Positions 16,932 to 25,972 of a stretch of DNA of 64,000 nt are shown one piece after another (position 1 is the first letter of the stretch; each line of letters begins with the position of its first letter). Under the pieces are notes generated by a model. That model saw nothing but the letters and a program-made list of their open reading frames with translations. It was not told the origin of the DNA and searched no databases. The stretch is taken from assembly GCF_900455735.1 (NCBI RefSeq), contig NZ_UAUI01000025.1, positions 62,001 through 126,000 of the forward strand, read 5' to 3'. Origin of the DNA: Rhodococcus wratislaviensis. GTDB taxonomy: Bacteria; Actinomycetota; Actinomycetes; Mycobacteriales; Mycobacteriaceae. Position numbers and translations under genes: made by a program.

Positions 16932-18127
16932 CCGAGGACAGTCAGCAGATCTCTGTGTCAGAACTGCTCAAACGCAACGGGCAGCAGGTGGAGTCCCGGG
17001 GCGGGCGGCGTCGTCGCGGCGTCAAGGGGGGAATCTCCGTTGCCGAGCTGACCGGCGAAATCCCGGTGGTCCGGGATCCGTCCGATTCGCGGGCACTCGA
17101 ACCCGATCCTGAACCGGAACCTGCCGCTCCCGAGCCGCCGCGCGCGCCCGCGCCGGCGGCGCCGTCCGTGCGCGCGGACGAGCGCACGGCAGCATTCAAG
17201 GCTCCGGTCGACGACGAAGACGATGACGACGAGCCCATCGCCAGTCGCCCCGGCGGCCGCGGGCGGGGAGTGGTGCCGGGCGGGACGTCGCGTGAACACC
17301 AGGGAACCTGGGTGAGTCGATCCGTCCAGAAAGAACGGCCGGCGCCCGAGGCCCCCGCGCCGGCGCCCACCGTGGCCGCCCCGGTCGTGAAGAAGCCGGA
17401 GCCCGCCGCGACCGTCGCCGCTCCCCGCGTGAAGCCGGCGCCGAAGGCCGGCACCCCGGCGGCCGGGGCCGAACCGGCGACGAAGGCCGAAGCACCCGCG
17501 AAGCCCGAGGCGACGGCGAAAACCGGAACCCCCGCCAAGGCGGGTAGCGCTGCACCGTCGAACGGCGCGTCGAAGTTCGTGAAGACGCCGAAGCCCGAGG
17601 CTCCCGCCAAGGCGAAGCCGGAACCTGCACTGCTGTCCGGCTCGACGCTGGCCGGCGACCTGATGCGGCAGTCCCGGGACTCGGACACGGCGAACGCGGG
17701 CGAGGAGACGGAACTCATCGAGGCCGCCACCGACGATGCGGACACGGAGAAGCACGAGGGCGACAAGCCCGAGAGTCCTCGCCGCTCCCGCAAGGAGGCG
17801 AAGGCCGAGAAGGCCGAGGCCGCGAAAGCGGAGAGGGCGGGGAAGAAGGACGAGACAGGAGAGAACTCCACCCGGGAGTGGGCCGTCCTCATCGGTCAGG
17901 GTGTCGTAGCCGTGATCGCCGGGGCCCTGCTCTTCAAGGGTTTCGAGAAGTTGTGGGACGTCTTTCCGTGGGTCGCGCTGATTCTGGCGCTGCTCGTCAT
18001 CGTGGGGCTGGTCGCGATGGTCCGCATCCTGCGTCGCACCGACGACATCACCAGCTTCGTGATCGCCGTCGTGGTCGGGATGATCGTCACTCTGGGGCCG
18101 TTAGCCTTCATGCTTGCGTCGGGCTGA
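16928..18127 (+). CDS. Membrane protein with long Ala/Pro/Lys-rich cytoplasmic region (Rv0497-like)
   Basis: A 399-residue protein. Residues 1-310 are hydrophilic and repetitive: Pro/Ala/Glu linkers, an acidic DDEDDDDE patch and a Lys/Glu/Ala tract near 285-310 that may form a charged helix. Three hydrophobic segments follow (about 321-343, 347-368, 375-397). A basic GGRRRRGVKGG motif near residue 30 is conserved-looking. It is the positional ortholog of Rv0497; the role is unknown. The start overlaps the ppx stop, and the TIM-barrel gene follows closely, so the three form an operon. Confidence 0.82.
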   Translation: MTEDSQQISVSELLKRNGQQVESRGGRRRRGVKGGISVAELTGEIPVVRDPSDSRALEPDPEPEPAAPEPPRAPAPAAPSVRADERTAAFKAPVDDEDDDDEPIASRPGGRGRGVVPGGTSREHQGTWVSRSVQKERPAPEAPAPAPTVAAPVVKKPEPAATVAAPRVKPAPKAGTPAAGAEPATKAEAPAKPEATAKTGTPAKAGSAAPSNGASKFVKTPKPEAPAKAKPEPALLSGSTLAGDLMRQSRDSDTANAGEETELIEAATDDADTEKHEGDKPESPRRSRKEAKAEKAEAAKAERAGKKDETGENSTREWAVLIGQGVVAVIAGALLFKGFEKLWDVFPWVALILALLVIVGLVAMVRILRRTDDITSFVIAVVVGMIVTLGPLAFMLASG

Positions 18128-18134
18128 GTTGCTC

Positions 18135-19076
18135 ATGGTCGGGGACAGCGGGCACGGGCAGGTTCGACGGTCACCGCGCGGGCGGAAGGTACTGGTGGGC
18201 CTGTCGACGGCCTCGGTGTACCCGGAGAACACGGAAGCGGCGTTCCGGTACGCAGCCGATCTGGGATACGACGGCGTCGAACTGATGGTGTGGGCCGAAT
18301 CGGTCAGCCAGGACATCGGGGCGGTGGCCGGGCTGGTGCGCAGGTACGCGATACCGGTGCAGGCGATCCACGCGCCGTGCCTGCTCATCTCGCAGCGGGT
18401 GTGGGGCGCCGACCCGGTCGCGAAGCTGGAGCGTTCCGTCCGCACCGCCGAGTCGCTCGGGGCGACGAGTGTCGTGGTGCACCCCCCGTTCCGCTGGCAG
18501 CGCCGGTACGCGGAGGGTTTCGCCGATCAGGTGGCCGACCTGGAACAGCGCAGTGACGTGATCGTCGCGGTGGAGAACATGTTCCCCATGCGGGCGGACG
18601 GTTTCTTCGGCAGCAAGGAGAGGTCGGCCCAGCGACTCCGGAGACGGGGTGGACCGGGGGCGGCCCTGTCGGCGTTCAGCCCGTCCTACGACCCCACCGA
18701 TTCGGGCCACGCCCACTACACCCTGGATCTGTCGCACACGGCCACGGCCGGCATGGATGCGATGAAGCTGGCGGAGCGGATGGGGGAGGGCCTCGCTCAT
18801 CTCCACCTCGCCGACGGCCGGGGCGCGTCGATGGACGAGCACCTGATCCCCGGCCACGGCGCCCAGCCCTGCGCGCAGTTGTGCCGTCATCTCGTCGACA
18901 CCGGATTCGACGGGCAGGCGGTGATCGAGATCAACACGCAGAACGCCCGGACGCAGCGGGAACGGTCCTCGATGCTCGCACAGGCGCTGGCCTTCGCCCG
19001 TGAGCACCTCGAACCGGGCCGCGCTGCCTCGGGGTCGCCGCGCAGCCACTCCGGTGGCGATCACGACGACACCTGA
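18135..19076 (+). CDS. Sugar phosphate isomerase/epimerase family TIM-barrel protein (Rv0498-like)
   Basis: A 313-residue xylose-isomerase-like TIM barrel. Readable family elements are a first strand VGLSTASVYPENTEAAFRYA, DGVELMVW, VHPPFRW, VAVENMFP, LDLSHTA, HLHLADGRG and VIEINT; the Glu, His and Asp residues in these are the usual metal ligands. It is the ortholog of Rv0498, of unknown substrate. ATG 18135 is used; a TTG at 18114 would overlap the previous gene. The C-terminal 20 residues are low complexity. Confidence 0.82.
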   Translation: MVGDSGHGQVRRSPRGRKVLVGLSTASVYPENTEAAFRYAADLGYDGVELMVWAESVSQDIGAVAGLVRRYAIPVQAIHAPCLLISQRVWGADPVAKLERSVRTAESLGATSVVVHPPFRWQRRYAEGFADQVADLEQRSDVIVAVENMFPMRADGFFGSKERSAQRLRRRGGPGAALSAFSPSYDPTDSGHAHYTLDLSHTATAGMDAMKLAERMGEGLAHLHLADGRGASMDEHLIPGHGAQPCAQLCRHLVDTGFDGQAVIEINTQNARTQRERSSMLAQALAFAREHLEPGRAASGSPRSHSGGDHDDT

Positions 19077-19183
19077 GATTTCTGCCGCGGGCCTGCTGCG
19101 GTAAGCTCGTCGCCACATTGGATAGTTTCAGTATCTAGTTCTGGGTATCCGAAGTCGAGAGTCGACGAGCCGAAGGAGGGGCC

Positions 19184-19819
19184 GTGCGCGTTTCCGAATT
19201 GGTCGCCCGTACCGGCGTTCCGCTCGCGACGGTGAAGTACTACCTGCGCGAAGGTCTGCTGATGCCCGGCGAGGCGACGAGCGCTACCCAGGCACGGTAC
19301 GGCGAGAAGCACGTCGAGCGACTGGGCCTCGTCAAGGCGCTGGCCGGAGCCGGACTCCCGATTCCGCGCATCCGGGAGATCCTCCGGCTCGTGGACAACC
19401 CTGACGGCTCGCTGTTCGAGGTGCTCGGCGAGGCCATCGCGCAACTCCCGCCCTACCTCGACGCGTCCGCCGACGAGGTGGACGAGTTCCCGCGTGCACG
19501 TGCCGTCCTCGACAGGCTCGGGCAGGTGTACGACCCGCGGTACGTCGCGGTCGGCCAGCTCGAACGTGCACTCGAGGGGCTCGAAGAAGCCGGCATCCCG
19601 ATGACCGAGGAGCGGCTCGAGGCCTACGGGCGGCACGTGCGCGGGATCGCCGAGATCGACATCGGACTCATGCCCACCGAATCGGCCGAGGACGCGATCC
19701 GCTACGCGGTGCTCGGCACGGCCATCTACGAGCCGGTGATCGCCGCGATGCGCCGGCTCGCGCACCAGGACGTCGCGCAGAAGCGCCTCCGGAACCCCGA
19801 AGAACAGGAACAGCAGTGA
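19184..19819 (+). CDS. MerR-family transcriptional regulator
   Basis: A 211-residue regulator with an N-terminal MerR HTH (MRVSELVARTGVPLATVKYY, residues 1-20), the wing YLREGLLMPGEATSATQARYG and a helical effector region. There is no cysteine cluster for metal binding, so a small-molecule or protein signal is more likely. GTG 19184 has the strong ribosome site AAGGAGGGG. The stop overlaps the thioesterase start by four bases, so it probably controls that gene and itself. Confidence 0.9.
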   Translation: MRVSELVARTGVPLATVKYYLREGLLMPGEATSATQARYGEKHVERLGLVKALAGAGLPIPRIREILRLVDNPDGSLFEVLGEAIAQLPPYLDASADEVDEFPRARAVLDRLGQVYDPRYVAVGQLERALEGLEEAGIPMTEERLEAYGRHVRGIAEIDIGLMPTESAEDAIRYAVLGTAIYEPVIAAMRRLAHQDVAQKRLRNPEEQEQQ

Positions 19820-20658
19820 GCTCAACTCCCTTCCGCGACCTCAACGTCCTCACCGCTGCCGGTGACGGGGCCTACCAGGCGTCGATCGACCCGATCTGGA
19901 CGATCGGCCCCAAGGTGCACGGCGGTTCGATGATGTCGCTCTGCGCGGCCGCGGCCCGCAGGCGACTGCTCGACGAGACCGGCGACGCCGATCTGTCCCG
20001 GGTGCAGCCCCTCGCGGTCGGTGCCAACTATCTGTCCGCTCCCGACCCCGGCGAGGTGACGCTGTCGACGACGGTCCGCAAGCAGGGCAAGCAGGTGTCG
20101 TTCGTCGACGTGGAGCTGAAGCAGGGCGACCGCGTCGCCGTGCACGCGTCGGTCACGCTCGGCGTCCCGGACGTGGGGGAACCGCAGTACAGCGGAGACC
20201 ACGCCCTGTCCCAGCTTCCGGCGGAACCGCCCACCGACGCCGTCGTGCTCACGGCCGACCATCCGATGGGGCAGATCGTCCACGTGTCGCAGGGCTGCGA
20301 CATGCGGGTGGACGGGACGTCGGCGCACTTCCTGACCGGCAACCAGGGTGAACCGGAGGTGCGCATGTGGGTGCGACCGCGTGCAGGCGACGAGGACGAT
20401 CCCGACACGGCGGCCCTGTTCGCGATCATGACCGGAGACATCAGCGCCCCCGTGACGATGAACCGCGGCATGTTCGGCTGGGCGCCCACGGTGCAGCTGA
20501 CCACGTACCTGCGCAGGCAGCCGGCGCCGGGCTGGCTGCGCGTGATGGCCAGCAGCACCGTGCTCGGCGGTGCGTGGTTCGAGGAGGACCACACCGTTCT
20601 CGACTCGACCGGGGCGATCGTTGTGCAGAGCCGGCAGTTGGCGATGATCCCCCGCTAG
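19816..20658 (+). CDS. Acyl-CoA thioesterase family protein (Rv0499-like)
   Basis: A 280-residue protein with two tandem hot-dog domains in the TesB-like/acyl-CoA thioesterase family: IWTIGPKVHGGSMMSLCAAA in the first half and APVTMNRGMFGWAPTVQLTT in the second. It should hydrolyse acyl-CoA esters or bind them. GTG 19816 overlaps the regulator stop. It is the positional ortholog of Rv0499, just before proC. Confidence 0.85.
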   Translation: MSSTPFRDLNVLTAAGDGAYQASIDPIWTIGPKVHGGSMMSLCAAAARRRLLDETGDADLSRVQPLAVGANYLSAPDPGEVTLSTTVRKQGKQVSFVDVELKQGDRVAVHASVTLGVPDVGEPQYSGDHALSQLPAEPPTDAVVLTADHPMGQIVHVSQGCDMRVDGTSAHFLTGNQGEPEVRMWVRPRAGDEDDPDTAALFAIMTGDISAPVTMNRGMFGWAPTVQLTTYLRRQPAPGWLRVMASSTVLGGAWFEEDHTVLDSTGAIVVQSRQLAMIPR

Positions 20659-20694
20659 GAAGGCGCCGCAGAGCGTCGTGGCAGGCTGTTCGGC

Positions 20695-21510
20695 ATGACG
20701 AGAATTGCGGTAATCGGAGGCGGCAAGATCGGCGAGGCCCTCATCTCGGGGCTTCTGCAGGCAGGTCACGCCGTCAAGGATCTGGTGGTGGCCGAGCAGC
20801 ATCCGGCGCGCGCCGACGAACTGGCCGCGGCGTATTCGGTGCGGGTCACCACCCCCTCCGACGCCGCCGAAGGTGCCGACGTCATCGTGATGGCCGTCAA
20901 GCCCGGCGACGTCGAGGCTGCGCTCACCGAGGTGTCCAAGGTGGAACTCGACGGTGAGCGCGAGCAGTTGCTCGTGTCGCTCGCTGCCGGTATCCCCACC
21001 GCCTTCTACGAGACGAGGCTGCCTGCCGGGTTCCCGGTGGTGCGGGTCATGCCCAACACGCCCATGCTGGTCGGTGAGGGCGTCAGCGTGCTCGCACCCG
21101 GCAGGCACGTGAAGAAGGAGCACCTCGAACTGGTGCGCGGCGTCCTGTCGTCGGTCGGCAAGGTCGTCGTCGTCCCCGAATCGCAGATCGACGCCGTCAC
21201 CGCCGTCTCCGGCTCCGGTCCGGCCTATTTCTTCCTGGTCGCCGAGGCCATGATCGACGCGGGCGTCGGGCTCGGATTGACCCGGGCGACCGCCTCCGAA
21301 CTGGTCGTGCAGACCATGGTCGGCTCCGCAGCCATGCTCGACAGGTCGGGGGAGAGCGCAACCGAACTTCGTGCCGCCGTGACTTCGCCCGGCGGAACCA
21401 CCGCGGCAGCGATCCGCCGGCTGGAGGGAAACGGGCTCCGAACAGCATTTTTCGATGCCCTCGAAGCTGCGAAAATTCGATCCGCCGAACTCGGCACGAC
21501 GACCGAATGA
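20695..21510 (+). CDS. proC: Pyrroline-5-carboxylate reductase
   Basis: A 271-residue enzyme for the last step of proline synthesis, NAD(P)H reduction of pyrroline-5-carboxylate. The dinucleotide motif is VIGGGKIGEALI (6-17). The C-terminal signature VTSPGGTTAAAIRRLE and the substrate loop SGSGPAYFF are intact. Length and motifs are normal. It is followed by about 125 bases before the small BldC-like gene, the same order as Rv0500-Rv0500A. Confidence 0.96.
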   Translation: MTRIAVIGGGKIGEALISGLLQAGHAVKDLVVAEQHPARADELAAAYSVRVTTPSDAAEGADVIVMAVKPGDVEAALTEVSKVELDGEREQLLVSLAAGIPTAFYETRLPAGFPVVRVMPNTPMLVGEGVSVLAPGRHVKKEHLELVRGVLSSVGKVVVVPESQIDAVTAVSGSGPAYFFLVAEAMIDAGVGLGLTRATASELVVQTMVGSAAMLDRSGESATELRAAVTSPGGTTAAAIRRLEGNGLRTAFFDALEAAKIRSAELGTTTE

Positions 21511-21635
21511 ATATTCGATTGCCCACACCCGTCGCAGTAACCCCATCCGTCCCGCTAAGCTCGAAGTAGCACGTGCGTGTCTGTTCCGCCGGAGGGGAAG
21601 CCGGCGGCGCGAGACGTGCCGGAGGTAAGTGGTTG

Positions 21636-21872
21636 ATGACGTCTGCAAAAAAGCCGTCCAAGGGCTCGGCCCCGGACGGACAACCGGCACTGGCCGGAAC
21701 GCAATTTCTCACCGTCGCCGAGGTAGCGACGCTGATGAGAGTGTCCAAGATGACTGTGTATCGGTTGGTGCACAGCGGCGAACTGCCCGCCGTCCGTGTG
21801 GGCCGCTCGTTCAGAGTGCATGCGAAAGCAGTGCACGACTACCTCGAAACCTCGTACTTCGACGCCGGTTGA
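21636..21872 (+). CDS. BldC/excisionase-type helix-turn-helix protein (Rv0500A-like)
   Basis: A 78-residue DNA-binding protein with a MerR-like/excisionase HTH: FLTVAEVATLMRVSKMTVYR, then the wing VHSGELPAVRVGRSFRVHAKAV. It is the size and position of Rv0500A. GGAGG lies ten bases before ATG 21636. Despite the excisionase label no integrase is nearby; in actinobacteria such small proteins act as chromosomal regulators. It is related to, but distinct from, the BldC encoded at 49058-49285. Confidence 0.88.
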   Translation: MTSAKKPSKGSAPDGQPALAGTQFLTVAEVATLMRVSKMTVYRLVHSGELPAVRVGRSFRVHAKAVHDYLETSYFDAG

Positions 21873-22092
21873 CCGATCGGCACGAAGAGGGTCACTTCGG
21901 TTTCGCCGGGAGCGGTGCGACCTAGTTTTCCGGGAGCGGACCCGCACCGGTACGATTAGCGACTGTCGTACCAGCCAGCTGGTGTCGTAAGGCGCTGAGC
22001 TAGTTAAAACGAGGCCCAGGCGCCAGAGTGGCGCAGGCGTACGTGACAGGCGTGCGCACGAACGCTAGAGAAGAACGTGAGGGACACCCGCT

Positions 22093-22194
22093 ATGGGTTC
22101 AGTGATCAAGAAGCGACGCAAGCGCATGTCGAAGAAGAAGCACCGCAAGCTGCTTCGACGCACCCGAGTGCAGCGCAGGAAACTCGGTAAGTAA
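22093..22194 (+). CDS. 30S ribosomal protein bS22 (33 residues)
   Basis: A 33-residue, extremely basic peptide beginning [20 protein letters not shown], with about 60% Lys/Arg. It is the actinobacterial ribosomal protein bS22 (AURKAIP1/COX24-like domain; Rv0500B), which in mycobacterial ribosome structures sits in the small subunit near the decoding centre. GAGGGA lies eight bases upstream of the ATG, and a strong hairpin follows. It is transcribed after an approximately 220-base gene-free leader and is probably a single-gene unit. Confidence 0.93.
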
Positions 22195-22206
22195 AGAGTT
22201 GCGTCT

Positions 22207-22238
22207 GGATGCCCGTCACCTTCCGGTGGCGGGCATCC
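22207..22238 (+). terminator. Hairpin terminator after bS22
   Basis: 14-base-pair stem (22207-22220 with 22225-22238, one G-U pair) and a four-base loop, 12 bases after the bS22 stop. No U-run follows. Confidence 0.8.
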
Positions 22239-22354
22239 GTCGTTTCGCCGGCACCCTCCGCGTAGTGGGCGACCGACCAATTGTCGTTGTGCGGAGCGCC
22301 ATCCCCCTCCTGCACGTATCGTTGACGTCACTCGCTACGTGATCGGGGGTTCTA

Positions 22355-23437
22355 GTGGTTGTGAGTGACGGAGACAGTACTACGCGGACGGCGGTGCCGC
22401 GCGTCGTACTGGTCACTGGGGCAAGCAGGTTTCTGGGTGGGTACCTGGTCACCCGGCTCGCTCAGAATCCGGACATCGAGCGGGTCATCGCGGTGGACGC
22501 GGTGTCGCCGAGCAAGGACATGTTGCGGCGCATGGGCCGCGCCGAGTTCGTGCGCGCCGATATCCGGAATCCCTTGATCGGCAAGGTCATTCGCAACGCC
22601 GAGGTCGACACGGTCGTGCACGCCTCGACGCTGGCGCGCCCGCCGAAGTCGGGCAGTCGCGCGGCCATGAAGGACATGAACGTCATCGGCGCGATGCAGT
22701 TGTTCGCCGTCTGCCAGAAGGCGCCGACGGTCCGGAAGGTCGTACTGCGCTCGGCCTCCGTGGTGTACGGCTGCAGCGCCAAGGACCCGGCCAAGTTCAC
22801 CGAGGAGATGAGCGCCCGGCGGCGTCCCGCGGGCGCCTACGCACGGGACTGCATCGAGATCGAGGGTTATCTGCGCGGAATGGGGCGCAGGCGCCCCGAC
22901 ATCGGCGTGTCGATTCTTCGCCTCGCACCCCTGGTCGGGCCCCGTCTCAACGCGACCGTCGCGCAGTACCTCACCTCACCCGTGGTGCCGACCATCCTCG
23001 GACGCGACGCACGCCTGCAGGTGCTGCACGAGGAAGACGCGCTCGCCGCACTGGAACGGGCCACGGTGTCGGGTCCGGCGGGCACGTTCAACGTCGCCGG
23101 CGACGGCGTGGTCATGATGTCCCAGGCCATCCGCCGCGCCGGGCGGATCGAGGTCCCGATGCCGTTCGGGTTGTTCCGCAACCTCGGACGTGCGCTGATG
23201 GGTCCGGTGATGAGGTCGTACACCACCGAGCAACTCGAGTACTTCCACTTCGGTTGCGGACTCGACACCACCCGCATGCGAAGCGAACTATCCTTCGAGC
23301 CACGGTGGACCTCGATGCAGGCGCTCGACGACTTCGCTCGCGCGGCAGGCGTCAAGGCGATCATCAAGAACGAATGGGTCGACGCAGCAGAAAACGCACT
23401 ACTCGCTCTTACCGGCACGGCGAAAGGGGAGAGGTGA
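22355..23437 (+). CDS. NAD-dependent epimerase/dehydratase (extended SDR; Rv0501-like)
   Basis: A 360-residue extended short-chain dehydrogenase. The cofactor loop is VTGASRFLGGYL (20-31). An active-site Ser run RSASVVYG is present, but the usual YxxxK is less clear: the candidate is AYARDCIEIEG, where Lys is replaced, so catalysis as a classical epimerase is doubtful. It corresponds to galE2/Rv0501. GTG 22355 or GTG 22361 may start it. The stop overlaps the acyltransferase start, so the two proteins probably work together on an envelope lipid or glycolipid. Confidence 0.8.
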   Translation: MVVSDGDSTTRTAVPRVVLVTGASRFLGGYLVTRLAQNPDIERVIAVDAVSPSKDMLRRMGRAEFVRADIRNPLIGKVIRNAEVDTVVHASTLARPPKSGSRAAMKDMNVIGAMQLFAVCQKAPTVRKVVLRSASVVYGCSAKDPAKFTEEMSARRRPAGAYARDCIEIEGYLRGMGRRRPDIGVSILRLAPLVGPRLNATVAQYLTSPVVPTILGRDARLQVLHEEDALAALERATVSGPAGTFNVAGDGVVMMSQAIRRAGRIEVPMPFGLFRNLGRALMGPVMRSYTTEQLEYFHFGCGLDTTRMRSELSFEPRWTSMQALDDFARAAGVKAIIKNEWVDAAENALLALTGTAKGER

Positions 23438-24453
23438 ACGAAGTGGCGAAGGTCATTCCGTTGCACGGTGCGACAGCCGCGCGCGGGGCCGCTATCGGAC
23501 GTTCGAGGCGTGAGCAGAGCGAGAGCCGACATCCGTCCGCGATGCCTCCACCCGCCGTGATCACCCCACCCGAGCCCGTCACCGAGTCCTCGGCCGTCGA
23601 CGCCGTCCGCAACGCCCTGGCCGAGCAGATCGTCAACACAGCCGAGTTCGTGCGCCGCAGGCTGTCGGGCGACTATCACGTCGACGACTTCGGCTACGAC
23701 CCGCACTTCGCCGAGAACGTGTGGCTCCCCATCCTGCGGCCGCTGTTCGACAAGTGGTTCCGCGTCGAGGTCAGCGGTCTGGAGAACATCCCGTCGACCG
23801 GTGGCGCGCTGGTGGTCGCCAACCATGCCGGTGTCCTGCCCATCGACGGTCTGATGACGTCCGTCGCCGTCCACGATCATCACCCCGCGCATCGCCCGTT
23901 GCGGATGCTGGCCGCCGATCTGGCGTTCGAGATGCCGCTGGTCGGCGGTGTCGCCCGCAAGGCCGGGCACACCCTCGCGTGCCACCCGGACGCGGTGCGC
24001 CTCCTGCAGGACGGGGAGGTCGCGGCCGTGTTCCCCGAAGGTTTCAAGGGCATCGGCAAACCGTTCAGCGAGCGCTACAAGCTGCAGCGGTTCGGCCGCG
24101 GCGGCTTCGTGTCCGCCGCCATGCGGACCGGTGCGCCCATCATTCCGTGCTCGATCGTCGGGTCCGAGGAGATCTACCCGAAGATCGGCGAACTCGGGAC
24201 GCTCGCCCGGCTGCTGGGCATGCCGTACTTCCCGGTGACCCCGCTGTTCCCGCACTTCGGACCGCTCGGCCTCGTCCCGCTGCCGTCGAAGTGGTACATC
24301 GAGTTCGGCAAGCCGATCGTCACCGACACCTACGACGCTGCGGCGGCCGACGACCCGATGGAACTGTTCGAGGTCACCGACCACGTCCGGGAGACCATCC
24401 AGCAGACGCTGTACCGGCTCCTCGCCAAGCGCCGGAACGTGTTCCTGGGCTGA
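23434..24453 (+). CDS. Lysophospholipid acyltransferase family protein (Rv0502-like)
   Basis: A 339-residue PlsC-type acyltransferase. The first 90 residues are a variable cytoplasmic extension. The catalytic H-x4-D motif is NHAGVLPID (about residues 130-138), with further blocks VFPEGFKG and PIIPCSIVGSEE. It should transfer a fatty acyl group to a glycerophospholipid or glycolipid at the inner face of the membrane. GTG 23434 overlaps the epimerase stop by four bases. It is convergent with the HAD phosphatase. Confidence 0.87.
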   Translation: MNEVAKVIPLHGATAARGAAIGRSRREQSESRHPSAMPPPAVITPPEPVTESSAVDAVRNALAEQIVNTAEFVRRRLSGDYHVDDFGYDPHFAENVWLPILRPLFDKWFRVEVSGLENIPSTGGALVVANHAGVLPIDGLMTSVAVHDHHPAHRPLRMLAADLAFEMPLVGGVARKAGHTLACHPDAVRLLQDGEVAAVFPEGFKGIGKPFSERYKLQRFGRGGFVSAAMRTGAPIIPCSIVGSEEIYPKIGELGTLARLLGMPYFPVTPLFPHFGPLGLVPLPSKWYIEFGKPIVTDTYDAAAADDPMELFEVTDHVRETIQQTLYRLLAKRRNVFLG

Positions 24454-24476
24454 ACCGCTGCGCCGCGGCGCGCGGC

Positions 24477-25469
24477 TCAGGCCGCCTGTTCGCGGCGCCG
24501 CGCGACGATTGCGGCGAGTGCGCCGCCGGCAGCGCCGAGGAGCAGCGCCGTGGGGACGCCGATCTTGGCTGCCTTGCGTCCGGTCCGGAAGTCGCGGATC
24601 TCCCAGCCCCGGTTCTTGGCCAGCTCGCGCAGATCGGTGTCGGGGTTGATCGCGACCGCGGTGCCGACCAGCGACAGCATCGGCACGTCGTTGTGGCTGT
24701 CCGAGTACGCGGTGCAGCGCTTGAGATTGAGTCCCTCGCGGACGGCGAGGGCGCGCACGGCGTGCGCCTTGCCGAGGCCGTGCAGGATGTCGCCCACCAG
24801 GCGTCCCGTGAACATCCCGTCCTCGCTCTCGGCCACCGTGCCGAGGGCGCCGGTGAGGCCGAGGCGCTTCGCGATGACCTGGGCCAGCTCCACCGGCGTC
24901 GCGGTGACGAGCCATACCTGCTGTCCGGCGTCCAGATGCATCTGCGCCAGCGCGCGGGTGCCGGGCCAGATCTTGTCGGCGATGACCTCGTCGTAGATCT
25001 CCTCACCGAGCCGGGCGAGCTCGGCCGTCGACCGTCCGGAGACGAACGAGAGGGCCTTCTCCCGGCCGGAGGCGACGTCGTCGCTGCTCTCCTTGCCGGT
25101 GACGCGGAACTTGATCTGCTTCCACGCGAAGTCGACGAGGTCGGACGTCTTCAGATACTTGCGGGCGGCGAGTCCGCGGGCGAAGTGGATGATCGAGGCG
25201 CCCTGGACCATCGTGTTGTCGACGTCGAAGAATGCGGCCGCCGTGAGGTCGAGGGGAACGTCGTGTTCCACCAGTTCGGTTTCTTCGCCGGCCGCGACGT
25301 GGAGTGCGAGGGCCGCATCGGCACTCGCCTCACCTGCGACGTTGGCACGTACCTCGGCTTCGCTGGGTCCCAGCGGATTCCTGAACTGGCGTCGGCCCGG
25401 GAGGATGATCCCCGCCAGACCTGAACCGAAACCCGTGCCGTTCGGTAGTGATCGCGCAGGCACTCGCAC
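24477..25469 (-). CDS. HAD-IB family phosphatase (SerB1-like, Rv0505c)
   Basis: A 330-residue HAD phosphatase. Motif I is [11 protein letters not shown] with nucleophile Asp82 and Asp84; motif II is VTATP; motif III/IV is [12 protein letters not shown]-terminal hydrophobic segment ([20 protein letters not shown]) should anchor it in the membrane. The family is annotated as phosphoserine phosphatase-like, but these long membrane-tailed forms may act on lipid phosphates. The first 70 residues are poorly conserved and the start is uncertain: GTG 25463 follows GGGAGG more closely than GTG 25469. Confidence 0.82.
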   Translation of the reverse strand: MRVPARSLPNGTGFGSGLAGIILPGRRQFRNPLGPSEAEVRANVAGEASADAALALHVAAGEETELVEHDVPLDLTAAAFFDVDNTMVQGASIIHFARGLAARKYLKTSDLVDFAWKQIKFRVTGKESSDDVASGREKALSFVSGRSTAELARLGEEIYDEVIADKIWPGTRALAQMHLDAGQQVWLVTATPVELAQVIAKRLGLTGALGTVAESEDGMFTGRLVGDILHGLGKAHAVRALAVREGLNLKRCTAYSDSHNDVPMLSLVGTAVAINPDTDLRELAKNRGWEIRDFRTGRKAAKIGVPTALLLGAAGGALAAIVARRREQAA

Positions 25470-25642
25470 CTCCCGTATCGCAGAAGCCTCTGGGAGCAGC
25501 CTATCTCCCGAATCGGGGACGGGGCGGGTGGATGGCCGCGCTGGGGGAACTGTGTGACGTTCATCTCCGAGCCGATTGGCGTCTGCGGACCCCGAAACGG
25601 CACAGTGACTCCACCGGAGGCGTCGAAAGGAAGTGGCGAGGC

Positions 25643-25903
25643 ATGAGCGCGAGCGGACACGAGGTGACGCTTCTCGCGAGGGCGGGGTGCGGTGCGTGCG
25701 CGCCGGCCCGCGACCGGCTGCTGGTTCTGTGCGAGGAGTTCGGGCTGGAACTGACGTGCATAGACGTGGACGAGGCGGCGGCCACGGACCCCGAATTGCG
25801 GGCCGAATTCGGCGACCGATTACCGGTGGTATTGCTCGACGGACGTGAGCACAGTTACTGGGAGGTCGACGAAGAGCGCCTTCGCTCGGATTTACGCAAG
25901 TAA
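25643..25903 (+). CDS. Glutaredoxin-like protein (DUF836, Rv0508-like)
   Basis: An 86-residue thioredoxin-fold protein with the redox motif CGACAPARD (C-G-A-C) after the first strand VTLLARAG. It ends with a characteristic cis-Pro segment [10 protein letters not shown]. It is small enough for a glutaredoxin and is the ortholog of Rv0508, just before the heme operon. In a mycothiol-using organism it may exchange disulphides with mycothiol or thioredoxin reductase. ATG 25643 is preceded by AAGGAAG; upstream in-frame starts lack conservation. Confidence 0.88.
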   Translation: MSASGHEVTLLARAGCGACAPARDRLLVLCEEFGLELTCIDVDEAAATDPELRAEFGDRLPVVLLDGREHSYWEVDEERLRSDLRK

Positions 25904-25972
25904 GGGAACCCTAAAAGTGGGATCTTCCGATGCCGTGCAGGTAGGACCGCATGTCGCGCAGTCGCAGCGACT

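Noticed and set aside
21636-21872. Excisionase of a prophage or integrative element
   Set aside because: No integrase, attachment repeat or phage gene is nearby, and the gene is in conserved order with proC and bS22.
22020-22034. GCGCCA-GAG-TGGCGC hairpin in the bS22 leader as a riboswitch or autoregulatory site
   Set aside because: A single six-base stem is too little to support a regulatory RNA; no extended conserved fold could be seen.
24460-24471. GCGCCGCGGCGC palindrome between the convergent acyltransferase and phosphatase genes
   Set aside because: It has no loop and is composed only of G and C in a GC-rich region, so chance occurrence is likely; not called as a terminator.
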